Assembly: GCA_018302815.1 (NCBI GenBank)
Contig: JAGVZE010000009.1
Coordinates: 120,149 to 184,148, forward strand
DNA: 64,000 nt
Source of the DNA: Candidatus Woesearchaeota archaeon
GTDB taxonomy: Archaea; Nanobdellota; Nanobdellia; Woesearchaeales; ARS49
Reading direction: 5' to 3'
In this document: positions 34,056-43,885 of the stretch, piece by piece
Layout: the number at the start of each line of letters is the position of its first letter
Numbering within the stretch: the stretch's first letter is position 1
Notes under the pieces: model-generated
The model's input: only the letters and a program-made list of their open reading frames with translations
The model's database searches: none
Told to the model about the DNA's origin: nothing
Made by a program: the position numbers and the translations under genes

Positions 34056-35263
34056 AAACCGAACACCACCTTGGCTTTCCTAAGAGCTTCCATCGCGCGG
34101 TCAATATCGCTCCTTGTAGTGTACACGCCAAAACTCATCCTAGCGCACGCAGGAATTTTAAGCTCTCCCATCAACGGCTGAGCGCAGTGATGGCCGCTTC
34201 TAACGCAAACACCCGATTCATCAAGAACAGAAGACACATCGTGCGCGTGCATATCGCCAAAATTAAAACTAATAACTCCAACACGATCACGCGGACCGTA
34301 AATAGCCACGCAACCGAGCGAATCCAGCCCTTCAAGAGCATAATCCATAATGTCTTTCTCATGAGACGCTATCGCATCGAAGCCAAGCGCGTCAAGATAG
34401 TCCATCGCCGCAGCAAGACCTACCGCGCCAGAAACATTCGGCGTTCCAGCCTCAAACTTCCAAGGCGCATCATTCCACGTTGAATGCGAAAGCGCAACTT
34501 CCTTTATCATATCGCCGCCGCCGAGCACGGGCTCCATCGCTTCAAGAAGAGAACGCTTCGCGTACAAAACACCAATGTGCGGACCGTAAAGCTTGTGCCC
34601 TGAGAAAACAAGAAAATCAACGCCCAACTCCCCCACATCCAAACGCACATGCGGCACGCTCTGAGACGCATCAAGCAAAACAGGAACACCCTCACGATGC
34701 GCAAGAGCGATAAGCTCTTTAGCAGGATTAACCGCGCCAAGAACATTACTCACGTGCGTGAACGCGAAAAGCTTCGGCTTCTTTCTAAGCGATAAACGCG
34801 CAGCATCCATATCAAGCAAGCCATCTTTTGAAACAGGAACGAACTCGAGCGATGCGCCAGCGCTTTTGGCGAGCATCTGCCAAGGAACGATATTGCTGTG
34901 ATGCTCCATCACAGTCACAAGAATAACATCTCCTTTCGAGATGTTCGCTCTGCCCCAGCTTTGCGCGACAAGATTTATCGCTTCTGTCGCGTTGCGAACA
35001 AAAACAATCTCGCCGGATGAAGCGTTGATAAATTTAGCAACCCTTTTTCGCGCGCCCTCATACAGGTCAGTTGCTTCCTGCGCAAGAGCGTAAACACCAC
35101 GATGCACGTTCGCATTATGCTCAACATAGCACTCAGTCATTGACTCAAGAACGGCCTTTGGCTTTTGCGCGGTCGCAGCAGTATCAAGATAAACCAAACC
35201 TTTCTCGAAGAAAGGAAAATCCTTTCGCACATCAAGCGGATTGAACCTTGAAACCAGCCTCAT
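34052..35263 (-). CDS. sufS: cysteine desulfurase SufS
   Basis: 403-aa PLP enzyme. PLP-lysine motif FSGHKLYGPHIGVLYA, HHSNIVPWQ, and the catalytic-Cys loop VRSGHHCAQPLM, short as in SufS/group II enzymes. Removes sulphur from cysteine for cluster assembly. Starts 4 nt inside the sufD stop. Confidence 0.96.
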   Translation of the reverse strand: MRLVSRFNPLDVRKDFPFFEKGLVYLDTAATAQKPKAVLESMTECYVEHNANVHRGVYALAQEATDLYEGARKRVAKFINASSGEIVFVRNATEAINLVAQSWGRANISKGDVILVTVMEHHSNIVPWQMLAKSAGASLEFVPVSKDGLLDMDAARLSLRKKPKLFAFTHVSNVLGAVNPAKELIALAHREGVPVLLDASQSVPHVRLDVGELGVDFLVFSGHKLYGPHIGVLYAKRSLLEAMEPVLGGGDMIKEVALSHSTWNDAPWKFEAGTPNVSGAVGLAAAMDYLDALGFDAIASHEKDIMDYALEGLDSLGCVAIYGPRDRVGVISFNFGDMHAHDVSSVLDESGVCVRSGHHCAQPLMGELKIPACARMSFGVYTTRSDIDRAMEALRKAKVVFGL

Positions 35264-35766
35264 TTTGAAGCCCCCGGAACATTCAAAAATCCCTGCACCA
35301 TGAGCGCCATCGCATCATCGCGCGAAACGCCCCTTGATGCAAGATAAAACAACGAACGCTCATCAAGAGGAACAATCGCCGTTGAATGAGTAGCCTGAAC
35401 GTCATCAGCCTCTATCTCAAGCGAAGGAACAGCATCTATCTGAGCTGATTTGCCAAGAAGCAAAAAGCGCTGAGAAACACTGCTCTTGCTTTTCTGAGCG
35501 GCAATCGGAATCACGACAGTCGCGTGCGCCAAACTGCATTCACCATCGCGAAGAACCCCTCTTGAACGAACCTTTGACACTGTGCAGTTTGCTTCGTGTA
35601 TAATCCTGAGTTTGCTTTGAACGCCGCCTGAACACAAAACTTCATCCACTTCGATAGACGCGCCTTCGCCAACAAGACGAATCACCTGCTCATTTAAAAC
35701 AGGTTTATCGTGAATCAAAATAAGCGACTTGCGTTCATTCGCACCCACAATTATATCGCCCATCAC
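35260..35766 (-). CDS. sufD: half-size SufD-like protein
   Basis: 168 aa against about 400-430 for usual SufD. It retains the C-terminal beta-helix end and helical tail of the SufB/SufD family ([43 protein letters not shown], parallel to [24 protein letters not shown] in SufB) but lacks the N-terminal half. It would still be able to form the SufB-SufD interface and contact SufC. Overlaps both neighbours by 4 nt. Confidence 0.88.
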   Translation of the reverse strand: MMGDIIVGANERKSLILIHDKPVLNEQVIRLVGEGASIEVDEVLCSGGVQSKLRIIHEANCTVSKVRSRGVLRDGECSLAHATVVIPIAAQKSKSSVSQRFLLLGKSAQIDAVPSLEIEADDVQATHSTAIVPLDERSLFYLASRGVSRDDAMALMVQGFLNVPGASK

Positions 35767-37163
35767 AACGCACCTTCCATCTCCAAAGAGATGAGCTTAT
35801 TGAGCTCGACAGAATATTCCATCGGAAGCTCCTTTGTGAACTCTGCGATAAATCCAAGAACAATAAGAGACAACGCCTCGCTTTTGCTAAGGCCCCTTGA
35901 CGTCAAATAAAACAACTGCTCCTCGCCAACCCTTCCAACCGACGCCTCGTGCGCGACAGTAGCGGAAGGTTCTTCAACTTTCATCGAGGGATATGTGTCT
36001 GAACGAGACTTTGAATCAAGCAAAAGCGCATCGCATCGAACGCTTGTAACAACGTTCTTAACTCCAGATGGAATCCTGACAAGCCCTCTGTATGTCGAGC
36101 GGCCGCCTGATTTGGATACTGATTTTGAAATGACTCTTGAAGTCGTGTTCGAAGCAAGATGGATAATTTTTGCGCCGGCATCCTGATGCTGGTTCGCGCC
36201 TGCGTAAGCTACGCTCAAAATATCAGCACGCGCGCCCTCGCCCTTTAGCACAACGCAAGGATATTTCATCGTAAGAGCGCTGCCCAAATTGCCATCGACC
36301 CACTCGACAACCGCGTTCTTATACGCGAAAGCGCGCTTGGTCACAAGATTGTAAACATTACTGCTCCAATTCTGAATCGTCGTGTATCTTACCTTAGCGC
36401 CCTCGAGCGCGATGACTTCAACTACCGCCGAGTGCAAACTGTCAGTAGAATAAACAGGAGCAGTGCAACCTTCGATATAGTGCACCTCTGAATCCTTGTC
36501 CGCGATAATCAGCGTGCGCTCGAACTGGCCGATGTTCTTCGCATTAATCCTAAAATACGCCTGAAGCGGAACCTTAACCTTGACACCCGCAGGAATATAG
36601 ACAAAACTTCCTCCGCTCCAAACAGCAGTGTTCAGCGCTGCGAACTTATTGTCGCCCGGCGGAACCACTGTGCCGAAAAACTTTTTGAATAACTCAGGAT
36701 GCTCTTTTAGAGCAGTATCGGTATCTGTGAAAATGACTCCCTGCTTTGCCAAGTCCTCTCTTAATTTATGATAGACCGTCTGGCTCTCATACTGAGCGCC
36801 AACACCGCCCAAAAACTTCTGCTCAGCAGCTGGAATTCCAAGCCTATCAAATGTTTTCTTAATATCAGCAGGAACTTCATCCCACGAATGCGCAGTCTTC
36901 TCAGAAGGATTCAGAAAATAAGTATACTTATTGAAATCTATCTTAGACAAGTCACCGCCCCAAGTCGGCATAGGCTTTTTGCCGAATATATCCAAAGCTT
37001 TCAAACGAAAATCGCGCATCCAAGCAGGCTCATTCTTCACAGCAGAAATCTGCGAAACAATCGAGCCATTCAGACCTTTAGCTGTCTTGAACACGAAACT
37101 CTCAGGGTCGTTGAACCCATATTTCTCCTCGTAACCCTCGTTCAAAACTTTAAGGCCGCTCAT
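35763..37163 (-). CDS. sufB: SufB, Fe-S assembly scaffold subunit
   Basis: 466 aa, full length for SufB. Typical segments: [66 protein letters not shown]. The right-handed beta-helix core with candidate cluster ligands (Cys in EGCTAP) is intact. Forms the SufBCD scaffold complex. 4-nt overlaps with sufC and sufD. Confidence 0.96.
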   Translation of the reverse strand: MSGLKVLNEGYEEKYGFNDPESFVFKTAKGLNGSIVSQISAVKNEPAWMRDFRLKALDIFGKKPMPTWGGDLSKIDFNKYTYFLNPSEKTAHSWDEVPADIKKTFDRLGIPAAEQKFLGGVGAQYESQTVYHKLREDLAKQGVIFTDTDTALKEHPELFKKFFGTVVPPGDNKFAALNTAVWSGGSFVYIPAGVKVKVPLQAYFRINAKNIGQFERTLIIADKDSEVHYIEGCTAPVYSTDSLHSAVVEVIALEGAKVRYTTIQNWSSNVYNLVTKRAFAYKNAVVEWVDGNLGSALTMKYPCVVLKGEGARADILSVAYAGANQHQDAGAKIIHLASNTTSRVISKSVSKSGGRSTYRGLVRIPSGVKNVVTSVRCDALLLDSKSRSDTYPSMKVEEPSATVAHEASVGRVGEEQLFYLTSRGLSKSEALSLIVLGFIAEFTKELPMEYSVELNKLISLEMEGAL

Positions 37164-37885
37164 TTTACCAAAGCTCCATAACCGTGTTTTTCTATTTCAC
37201 TCGCAAGCTCCTTTGAACCGCTCATGACAATCTTTCCTTGTGAAAGCACATGAACAAAGTCCGGCTTTAGAACACCAAGAATCCTAGGATAATGAGTTAT
37301 CACTAGAGCGCTGAAATCGCTCGAGCGCAAATCATTAACAGCTGACGCGAGAAGATTCAAGCTGTCGATATCAAGACCTGAATCAAGCTCGTCGAGAATC
37401 GCGAGTTTGGGCTTTAAAAGCAAAAGCTGCAGAACCTCCAAACGCTTTTTCTCACCACCAGAGAAACCGACATTTATATCACGCTCTAGCGCGAACTCCA
37501 CATTAAGCTTTGAAGCCACATCAGACACCCTCTTCTTAAAATCAACAAATGAAAGCTTCGGATCCTGCGATTTAAGCGCGTGGAAAAGAAGCTTTGAAAC
37601 AGAGACGCCCTGAACTTCAATTGGGTTTTGGAACGACAAAAACAAACCAAGCTTCGCGCGCTCGCTAGCGTTCAAAGAAAGAATGCTCTTTCCATCGACA
37701 AGAATATCGCCCTGCTCAACTTTGTAGCTCGGATGACCAGCAAGAACGCTTGAGAGCGTGCTCTTGCCGCTGCCATTTGGACCCATAAGAGCGTGGACTT
37801 CTCCCGGACTTATGACTAACGAAACCCCTGACAATATTCTCTTTCCTTCAAATGACACGTGCAAGTCAATTAATTCCAGCTTCAT
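37160..37885 (-). CDS. sufC: SufC, ABC-type ATPase of the SUF complex
   Basis: 241 aa. Walker [11 protein letters not shown]-loop [13 protein letters not shown], signature [15 protein letters not shown], Walker [13 protein letters not shown], and H-loop VITHYPRIL. Soluble ATPase that drives the SufB/SufD scaffold. Starts with a 4-nt overlap to the upstream 34-aa ORF. Confidence 0.96.
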   Translation of the reverse strand: MKLELIDLHVSFEGKRILSGVSLVISPGEVHALMGPNGSGKSTLSSVLAGHPSYKVEQGDILVDGKSILSLNASERAKLGLFLSFQNPIEVQGVSVSKLLFHALKSQDPKLSFVDFKKRVSDVASKLNVEFALERDINVGFSGGEKKRLEVLQLLLLKPKLAILDELDSGLDIDSLNLLASAVNDLRSSDFSALVITHYPRILGVLKPDFVHVLSQGKIVMSGSKELASEIEKHGYGALVK

Positions 37886-37986
37886 TCTCCACCCTCGTCG
37901 AATTTAGGATCGCGCTTTGGAGTCCCTTCATAATATCCATCAAGGATATCCTCAATTTCTTTGAACTTGTCCTTGGTCTTTTTCAT
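37882..37986 (-). CDS. 34-aa ORF leading into sufC
   Basis: Too short for the track. MKKTKDKFKEIEDILDGYYE... ends KFDEGGE. It starts within the end of the regulator gene and its TGA overlaps the sufC ATG (ATGA), so all upstream genes are translationally coupled. Highly charged helix; may be a small adaptor or only a coupling leader. No family recognised. Confidence 0.5.
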   Translation of the reverse strand: MKKTKDKFKEIEDILDGYYEGTPKRDPKFDEGGE

Positions 37987-38347
37987 GATCAAAACAAACC
38001 GTACACCCTTTCGGAGCTGTTCCGAGCTTCTCGTGAAGCTGGCAAATAACGCGAGTATGCCTTGTGACCCTCAATAGATGCTGAATCTCCCTAGTGAAGC
38101 TAAGCTCTGAATCAAGCTTCTTTATCGAGGAGCTTATCTCTTCAGTTATGCTCGGCGGAAACTCAACGATAGCCGCGCGTTTTGACGATATATACTGACT
38201 CACCGCAGCGTCTGTCACGCCCAGCAATTTAGCTATATCTTTCTGCGTTCTTCCTGCTTTCTTAAGACGAAGAGCGAACTCGCGCCTAAGCGCCGGAATC
38301 ACGTAAAATACCTCTAGTTCCTGTGGCTGCAAAACACGGTTAACCAT
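37952..38347 (-). CDS. XRE-type transcriptional regulator with C-terminal cysteines (probable SUF regulator)
   Basis: 131 aa. Helix-turn-helix at about residues 32-58 (RTQKDIAKLLGVTDAAVSQYISSKR). The C-terminal helix region carries VICQLHEKL and GCTVCFDHEK: three Cys plus His residues able to bind an Fe-S cluster. Position as first gene of the SUF operon suggests feedback control by cluster status. A CTTTATAAATGG TATA box lies about 27 nt upstream and the start region contains GGTTAACC/TAACCATAGTTA palindromes. Confidence 0.85.
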   Translation of the reverse strand: MVNRVLQPQELEVFYVIPALRREFALRLKKAGRTQKDIAKLLGVTDAAVSQYISSKRAAIVEFPPSITEEISSSIKKLDSELSFTREIQHLLRVTRHTRVICQLHEKLGTAPKGCTVCFDHEKDQGQVQRN

Positions 38348-38349
38348 AG

Positions 38350-38382
38350 TTAATAATCGCGGGGACCCATTTATAAAGCTTA
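38350..38382 (-). promoter_or_regulatory. SUF operon promoter
   Basis: The minus strand reads CTTTATAAATGG, a strong TATA box, followed about 27 nt later by the start codon of the regulator, so the transcript is probably leaderless. The partial palindrome TAACCATAGTTA over the start codon is a candidate autoregulatory site. Confidence 0.5.
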
Positions 38383-38432
38383 CGGTTTCTTACGAAGAAA
38401 TCAATATATAGCAGGTCGCTCTTTACACCATT

Positions 38433-38846
38433 GTGGCAACAAAAGAGGAAACATACGAAGTCATTCTTGCGGATTTAAGGCTAATCTGGACAAGCGTCAA
38501 AAGCGCAGCGGTTTCCTGGAAAAAAATGCCGTCGCAAAGGCTCTCAACAGTCGGACTGCCAATATGCACGACGATAAACCAAACAATAAGCCACGCAGAC
38601 GCCCTGCAGAAAAACACAGACCCGCAAACGCGCGTTCTACTCGAATACATCAAAGAGAGACTCGCAATCCTCAAACAGGAACTTATAAAATCTGAAAAAA
38701 TAAAGTCAATAAGCAACGCCACCGATCTTTTGAACACCTGCAAGACAACATTACAGTCGATAACCACCCTTGTCATCGCCAAAACAGAGACCGCAAAAAC
38801 ACTATATTCTGAACTCGCAGCGACTTTGCCCGATAAGTCATGGTAA
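38433..38846 (+). CDS. hypothetical helical protein
   Basis: 137 aa, almost wholly alpha-helical (TSVKSAAVSWKK, TRVLLEYIKERLAILKQELIKSEKIKSI), with no membrane segment. GTG start about 27 nt after a CAATATATAGC box, hence probably leaderless. Not recognised. Divergent from the SUF operon. Confidence 0.6.
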   Translation: MATKEETYEVILADLRLIWTSVKSAAVSWKKMPSQRLSTVGLPICTTINQTISHADALQKNTDPQTRVLLEYIKERLAILKQELIKSEKIKSISNATDLLNTCKTTLQSITTLVIAKTETAKTLYSELAATLPDKSW

Positions 38847-38931
38847 AGTCTGACTTCTCAGGCATTCGAATGAATTTTCGGGCAAATGTGTCACAATATT
38901 TAAATATCGGATAAAGTAGGATAAAGTCAGT

Positions 38932-39168
38932 ATGTCAATGAACGAAAGTCCTACATCAGATTTGCCAATCGTCACGCATAGAACCCTCGTTGCAAGTGGT
39001 GGTTCCATCATGGTAACGATTCCTCAAGAATGGCTCAAGCAAAATGATTTGAAAGCAGGCGATAAAGTAATTCTTGTAGCCAATGGACACTTAACCGTTC
39101 ACAAAGACAATCAAGAACTTATCAATAAAATCAAACAATCATTAACAGTTATGACACCATCGCAGTAG
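38932..39168 (+). CDS. AbrB/SpoVT-type DNA-binding protein
   Basis: 78 aa. Swapped-hairpin fold sequence GGSIMVTIPQEWLKQNDLKAGDKVILVANGHLTV typical of AbrB-like regulators and antitoxins. TATTTAAATATC box about 27-30 nt upstream; the start may be ATG 38932 or 38938. No toxin gene adjoins it. Confidence 0.82.
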   Translation: MSMNESPTSDLPIVTHRTLVASGGSIMVTIPQEWLKQNDLKAGDKVILVANGHLTVHKDNQELINKIKQSLTVMTPSQ

Positions 39169-39267
39169 CACATCCTCCTCGGATGTGCGAACGTGGAACC
39201 TTGGCGTGTGAGGACGCGACCAGTGTTTCATTACCGACCTACTTTGTATGTAGGTAGGTGCGGTGGT

Positions 39268-40509
39268 TTATATTTCTTGTGTTATATTCGCCGTACTTTC
39301 CTGAATTAAAGCAAAAGATGGAGAAATTCCAAGCTCGTTCATTTCGTGGATAACTACGACGATGTTATGGCAGATGACCTTGCACAGAACCTCGTTCACT
39401 TGTGCTGTCCAGTTCTTGCTTCGTACTCTATCGCCGAACTTTGACTTGATCATGTGAACGGTGGTTTCGGCGTTACTTCGTTTGTGATAGTGTTGCATAA
39501 ACTCCTCGTTTTTAAGCATAAAGTAGTGGTAGAGTTTTTTCCACAGCATCCCGTTTCCATTCGGTTGTGAATTGCTCTTGAATGGAATATATGGGCTTGC
39601 TCCTACGTCATTGATGGTTTGAAGGTTCTCTTTTCCAAGATATGCCTTATCTGCGCTGACTTCTTTCATATCGAAGTGTTCGGCAGTCGTTTTGACGAGT
39701 TCGGGGAGTTCTGGACTGTCGTTATCGAACTCGGTTGTTATTTTCACACTGCTTACGATGTTGCTTTTCGTGCCAGTCATAAAGTGGCATTTAACCCATC
39801 GGCGAGTGCTAAGTTCTCTTCCGTGCTTGAAGCTGAACCATCGTTGGAAGTTTGTTGTGGCAAATCCTGTGCTGTCAATCGCAAAATCTTTTTCTACGGT
39901 TCGTAACGGTAAACTGGTCAATACCACCATATCGGCGAGCAATGAAGTAATCTCTTTCTTTCCAAAATAATCGAACATTGAGTTGTAAGGAACTTTTTTC
40001 TCAACGTAGTTTTTCTGTTCCGCATTTGACAAATCACTTGCGAATCTGCGCCCAGAAAAACCCGAATAGACTTTGAATATCATTGAGTAGATCGTATCGC
40101 TTAATGGGTTGGTTGGTCTTCCGAAAGAATAAGCTGGATTTCGGATGTTCGCCGTTATTCCTGCTAAGAGTTTCATAAACTGGTCTTTCTCAACTTGTTG
40201 GCTCAAGTTGTAACTCTTCCAATCTTGACTATACGTCTTCCTGACCGTCTGAGTGATGGTTACGTTTCCGTTAGTGTCCACTTCTTTGGTAACGATGAGT
40301 TCTACTGCCCAAACGTGCTTACACTTGGACTTTCGGGTTTCGTAGTCTGGACAGGTGCAACTTGCTTCAAAACCGTTGCTAATGACCGTGTATGCTCCTT
40401 GTCCTGTTTGTGATGGCACTTGCCAACCTTTCGTTGTCTTGGTAATCTTGCTGTTTTTTGCGATGTCATATCCTTTCTGTTTTCTTGTTGTCATTTGTTC
40501 TTGGTTCAT
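39268..40509 (-). mobile_element. transposase with N-terminal SWIM zinc finger and DDE domain
   Basis: 413 aa. Residues about 45-70 form a SWIM finger (CTCPDYETRKSKCKHVWAVEL, CxCx(n)CxH). The rest is a DDE transposase: DSTGFATTNFQRWFS (first Asp), VSADKAYLGKENLQ (second Asp), and YHKRSNAETTVHMIKSKFG (Y-x2-R-x3-E). Closest in style to the IS5/IS4 group. The ORF is intact, so the element may be active. I could not identify clear terminal inverted repeats or target duplication. Confidence 0.88.
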
Positions 40510-40700
40510 TTTTCCACTCCACTTGTTACTTACTTAAGTAATACTTATGAAAGTATAACTCATATATAAACCCTCTCATTTCTTACCCAACTAAGTAAGT
40601 TTTAATTAGGTGATGCTTATAAAGTAACCTTTATCAACTATGTTTCTATAAACGATGTTTAGTAAGGTTTAAATAGCCGAAATCATTATCTATTGAACAA

Positions 40701-40853
40701 ATGGCTAAAATCAAAATCACCGTAGAAGGCTACCGTTGTGAACGATGCAAACACGAATGGATACCACGAACTAAAATAATAGAAGAACCAATCATCTGCC
40801 CAAACTGCAAAACACCCTACTGGAACATACCAAAAAAGGAAAAGAAAAAATGA
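40701..40853 (+). CDS. 50-aa zinc-ribbon protein
   Basis: MAKIKITVEGYRCERCKHEW... with CPNCKTPYWNIPKK: two C-x2-C knuckles, then a Lys-rich tail. Too short for the track. A GGTTTAAATAGCC box lies about 27 nt upstream, so the mRNA is leaderless. Sits between the transposase and the restriction-modification gene; this type of ribbon protein is common as a companion of mobile genes. Confidence 0.7.
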   Translation: MAKIKITVEGYRCERCKHEWIPRTKIIEEPIICPNCKTPYWNIPKKEKKK

Positions 40854-40943
40854 AAAAGAATTACTCACTGGACACTGGACAAACCAAGATAGAGCAAATT
40901 AAAAGCCACATTTTTATCATTGTACATCAAAAAAGAGGTACAA

Positions 40944-43274
40944 ATGGCGAATGAACGGATTACTGAAGATTTCTTCAGAGATGCTATAAAAAAAGATCAA
41001 TTATACAGAGAAGGGAAAATTATTCTTGAAGAACAATCTTCTAAAAATACTAAAATAGACAAATTATTGAAAAACGCTTCTAAAGGTGGAATTGGCGGAG
41101 GTCGTCCTGAATTTATAATTCAATTCAAAGAAGATCCCGATTTCATTATTGTTGTTGAATGTAAACCAAAAATTCAATTTCATCAATCAAAAGAAGGGAA
41201 TAAGTATAAAGAATATGCAGTGGATGGAGTTCTATTATATTCATCATTTTTATCAAAAGAATACGACGTACTTTCCATTGCAATAAGTGGTGAACAAAAA
41301 AATAATTTACGAATATCACATTTTTTACAACTAAGAGGGACTAATGACGGAAGCAAGTTATTTGAAGAGGATAAATTACTATCTCTGATTGATTATTTGA
41401 CGGGATATAAAACCGATGAAAAAAAGTTCAATCAAGACTATCAAGAATTGTTAACCTATTCAAAAACACTTAATGACAAATTACACTCAATAAAAATTCC
41501 AGAATCTCAAAGGAGTCTCTTAATAAGCGGAATTCTTATTGCCGTAACAGATAAAGCATTTAAAAATGCATATAAATTTCAAAAGCCAAAGGAATTATCT
41601 GAGAATTTAGTTAATACAATCAAAAACAAATTAACAGATGTCCAAAATGAACATATAGAAGAAATTATTACCTCATACAGCTTCATTAAAACACATACCA
41701 TAATTTCCAAAGAAGAAAATAAATTAAGAGAAATAATTACGGAAATAGATCAGAGAATAAATAATTTTTTGAGAACGTACAAGTATTATGATATTTTAGG
41801 ACAATTTTATGTGGAATTTTTAAGATATGCTAATAACGATAAAGGACTGGGAATTGTTTTAACTCCTCCGCACATTACTGAACTCTTTTGTGAAATAGCT
41901 AATGTTAACAAAGACAGCGTAGTTTTAGATAATTGTGCAGGAACTGGTGGCTTCTTAATTTCCGCCATGAGGAAAATGATTAAAGATTCTAAAGGCGATA
42001 GTAAGAAAGAAGATACTATTAAACATAAACAAATTATCGGGATTGAATTTCAGCACGAAATTTTTGCTTTAATTTGTTCTAATATGTTCATTCATGGCGA
42101 TGGAAGAAGTAATTTGATAAAAGGTTCTTGTTTTGATCCTAAAATCATAGATCAGGTTAAAAAGTTTAAACCAAACGTTGGTTTCTTAAATCCACCATAT
42201 AAGTCTACGAAAACTGACCCAGAAGAATTAGAATTCGTGTTGAATAATCTGTCTGTACTTCAAAAAGGATCTTTATGTGTGGCAATTATTCCAATGAGTT
42301 GTGCTTTAGTTCAAAGTGGAATTGGACTTGTATTAAAAGAAAAGCTACTCAGAGAACATACGTTAGAAGCTGTTTTCTCTATGCCGACTGAGTTGTTTCA
42401 TAATTCTAACGTAGGAGTTAATACTTGCATAATGGTTTTCAAATCCAAAGAAAAACATCCTTCAAATTATAAAACGTACTTTGGATATTGGAAAGATGAT
42501 GGTTTCATAAAAAGAAGACAGGGAAGAGAAGATTATCACAATAAATGGGCAGAGATAAAAAAATATTGGTTAACAAATTATCAAAATAAAGAAGAAATAA
42601 TAGGTCACAGTATTAAAAAATCGGTTTCTGCGGGGTTTGAATGGTGTGTTGAAGCATATATGGATACTGATTACTCTGACTTAACAAAAGATCACTTTGA
42701 AAAGACGCTAAGAGAAAACGTAATATATTCTTTGAGAAGCGGTTTAATAAAAAACGTTTCGGAAAAACCAAAGACTACCATCGCCTCACTTGATTTGCAT
42801 ATAAAAAACTGGAAAAATTTCAAAATAATAGATCTGTTTGACATTAAAAAAGGTGAAAGATTAGTGAAAGAACAACGAATAGAAGGAAATATTCCACTAA
42901 TTACTGCAACTTCCGAAAATAATGGTGTTGTAGATTATATCTCGCTTGATGAATTTAAAAATAGCAAGAAGATTTTCAAAGATAAACTAACAATAGATAT
43001 GTTTTTTAACGTCTTTTATCACCGCTATGAATATTTCAGTGATGACAATGTTCATACATTAATACCGAAGGATATGGTTCTCAATAAATATGTTTGTATA
43101 TTCTTGGTTACAATTCTAAAAAAACTTCAGTATAAATACGATTTTGGCAGACAAGTAAGATTACAAAGATTGGACTTCGATCAAATAGCGCTACCAGTAG
43201 ATAAAAAAGGAAATCCTGATTGGCAGTTAATGGAAAATTACGTTAAATCACTATCCTATTCCTCAAATTTATAG
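40944..43274 (+). CDS. single-chain restriction-modification enzyme (nuclease, N6-adenine methylase, target recognition domain)
   Basis: 776 aa. Residues about 51-75 (GRPEFIIQF...FIIVVECKPK) look like a PD-(D/E)XK nuclease core. Residues 290-560 are an HsdM-like methylase: LTPPHITELF, DNCAGTGGFLISAM (SAM site, about 330), NPPYKS (about 415). The C-terminal 140 residues (WKNFKIIDLFDIKKGERL..., FGRQVRLQRLDFDQI) are a type I-like specificity domain. Together a type IIG/IIL-like architecture. Start ATG 40944 follows AGAGGT. Clearly more AT-rich than neighbours, suggesting recent transfer. Confidence 0.86.
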   Translation: MANERITEDFFRDAIKKDQLYREGKIILEEQSSKNTKIDKLLKNASKGGIGGGRPEFIIQFKEDPDFIIVVECKPKIQFHQSKEGNKYKEYAVDGVLLYSSFLSKEYDVLSIAISGEQKNNLRISHFLQLRGTNDGSKLFEEDKLLSLIDYLTGYKTDEKKFNQDYQELLTYSKTLNDKLHSIKIPESQRSLLISGILIAVTDKAFKNAYKFQKPKELSENLVNTIKNKLTDVQNEHIEEIITSYSFIKTHTIISKEENKLREIITEIDQRINNFLRTYKYYDILGQFYVEFLRYANNDKGLGIVLTPPHITELFCEIANVNKDSVVLDNCAGTGGFLISAMRKMIKDSKGDSKKEDTIKHKQIIGIEFQHEIFALICSNMFIHGDGRSNLIKGSCFDPKIIDQVKKFKPNVGFLNPPYKSTKTDPEELEFVLNNLSVLQKGSLCVAIIPMSCALVQSGIGLVLKEKLLREHTLEAVFSMPTELFHNSNVGVNTCIMVFKSKEKHPSNYKTYFGYWKDDGFIKRRQGREDYHNKWAEIKKYWLTNYQNKEEIIGHSIKKSVSAGFEWCVEAYMDTDYSDLTKDHFEKTLRENVIYSLRSGLIKNVSEKPKTTIASLDLHIKNWKNFKIIDLFDIKKGERLVKEQRIEGNIPLITATSENNGVVDYISLDEFKNSKKIFKDKLTIDMFFNVFYHRYEYFSDDNVHTLIPKDMVLNKYVCIFLVTILKKLQYKYDFGRQVRLQRLDFDQIALPVDKKGNPDWQLMENYVKSLSYSSNL

Positions 43275-43280
43275 TAGCTT

Positions 43281-43337
43281 TTCGGGCAGTTTTGGTACTA
43301 TTCGGGCATCCCTTAGTTCTCAGAGACTATTCGGGCA
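43281..43337 (+). repeat. three TTCGGGCA octamers
   Basis: ttcgggca at 43281, 43301 and 43330. A fourth copy lies at 38877-38884 upstream of the AbrB gene, on the other side of the AbrB/transposase/RM block. All are in the same orientation, 50-110 bp before a start codon. Confidence 0.6.
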
Positions 43338-43387
43338 AAGCCACTCGCAGCGTAAGATATTTAAGCTGACCTTTAAAAAGCCCGATT

Positions 43388-43885
43388 ATGACCCCTGGAT
43401 TTAAGGAATTCGACGATCAACTCGAAACTGAAGGACAGGAAATAAACTCTGAATTTAAACGCTATGCCGCTGCAAGCTACCTTCTGGAAACAAGCCTAAA
43501 ACTCGTACATGGATCAGTCATCATAGAAAAAATAGCCATTGTGCCTGATCACGAGCACAGCAGAAACAAAGCAACAATACCATACTTCATCGGAAAACTA
43601 ACGTTCACAAAAAACCAGCCAGATGATCCAATAAGCCAAAACGAGCTCTTTTGCCCGCGCGCAGAACTAAGATTAGTCACAAACAATCTTGCCAGCATCA
43701 TCCGAACATTAGAGACTGAGAACAAACACATACTGATACCAACAGATGAAACAACACTCGTCATCAACGGAACAAACTACTTCCACAAGCTAACCGACCC
43801 ATTCGGACCAATCGCTCCAGAACTCAAAACATACAGGAGCGCAGATGCGCAATCACGCGTTTGGCTAGAATCTCTCGACAAGTAA
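43388..43885 (+). CDS. hypothetical protein
   Basis: 165 aa, soluble. N-terminal helix (EINSEFKRYAAASYLLETSLKLVHG) followed by beta-strand-rich sequence (VIIEKIAIVPDHEHSRNKATIPYFIGKLTF). Not recognised. ATATTTAAGC promoter upstream, plus the TTCGGGCA repeats. Ends head-to-head against the convergent lipoprotein gene with no gap. Confidence 0.6.
   Translation: MTPGFKEFDDQLETEGQEINSEFKRYAAASYLLETSLKLVHGSVIIEKIAIVPDHEHSRNKATIPYFIGKLTFTKNQPDDPISQNELFCPRAELRLVTNNLASIIRTLETENKHILIPTDETTLVINGTNYFHKLTDPFGPIAPELKTYRSADAQSRVWLESLDK

Noticed and set aside
39169-40640. Terminal inverted repeats for the SWIM transposase
   Set aside because: Only weak TATA-like similarity between the two flanks; no convincing inverted repeat or target duplication.
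40851-40955. ORF MKKNYSLDTGQTK... overlapping the end of the zinc-ribbon gene
   Set aside because: It runs across the promoter of the restriction-modification gene and has no ribosome-binding site of its own.
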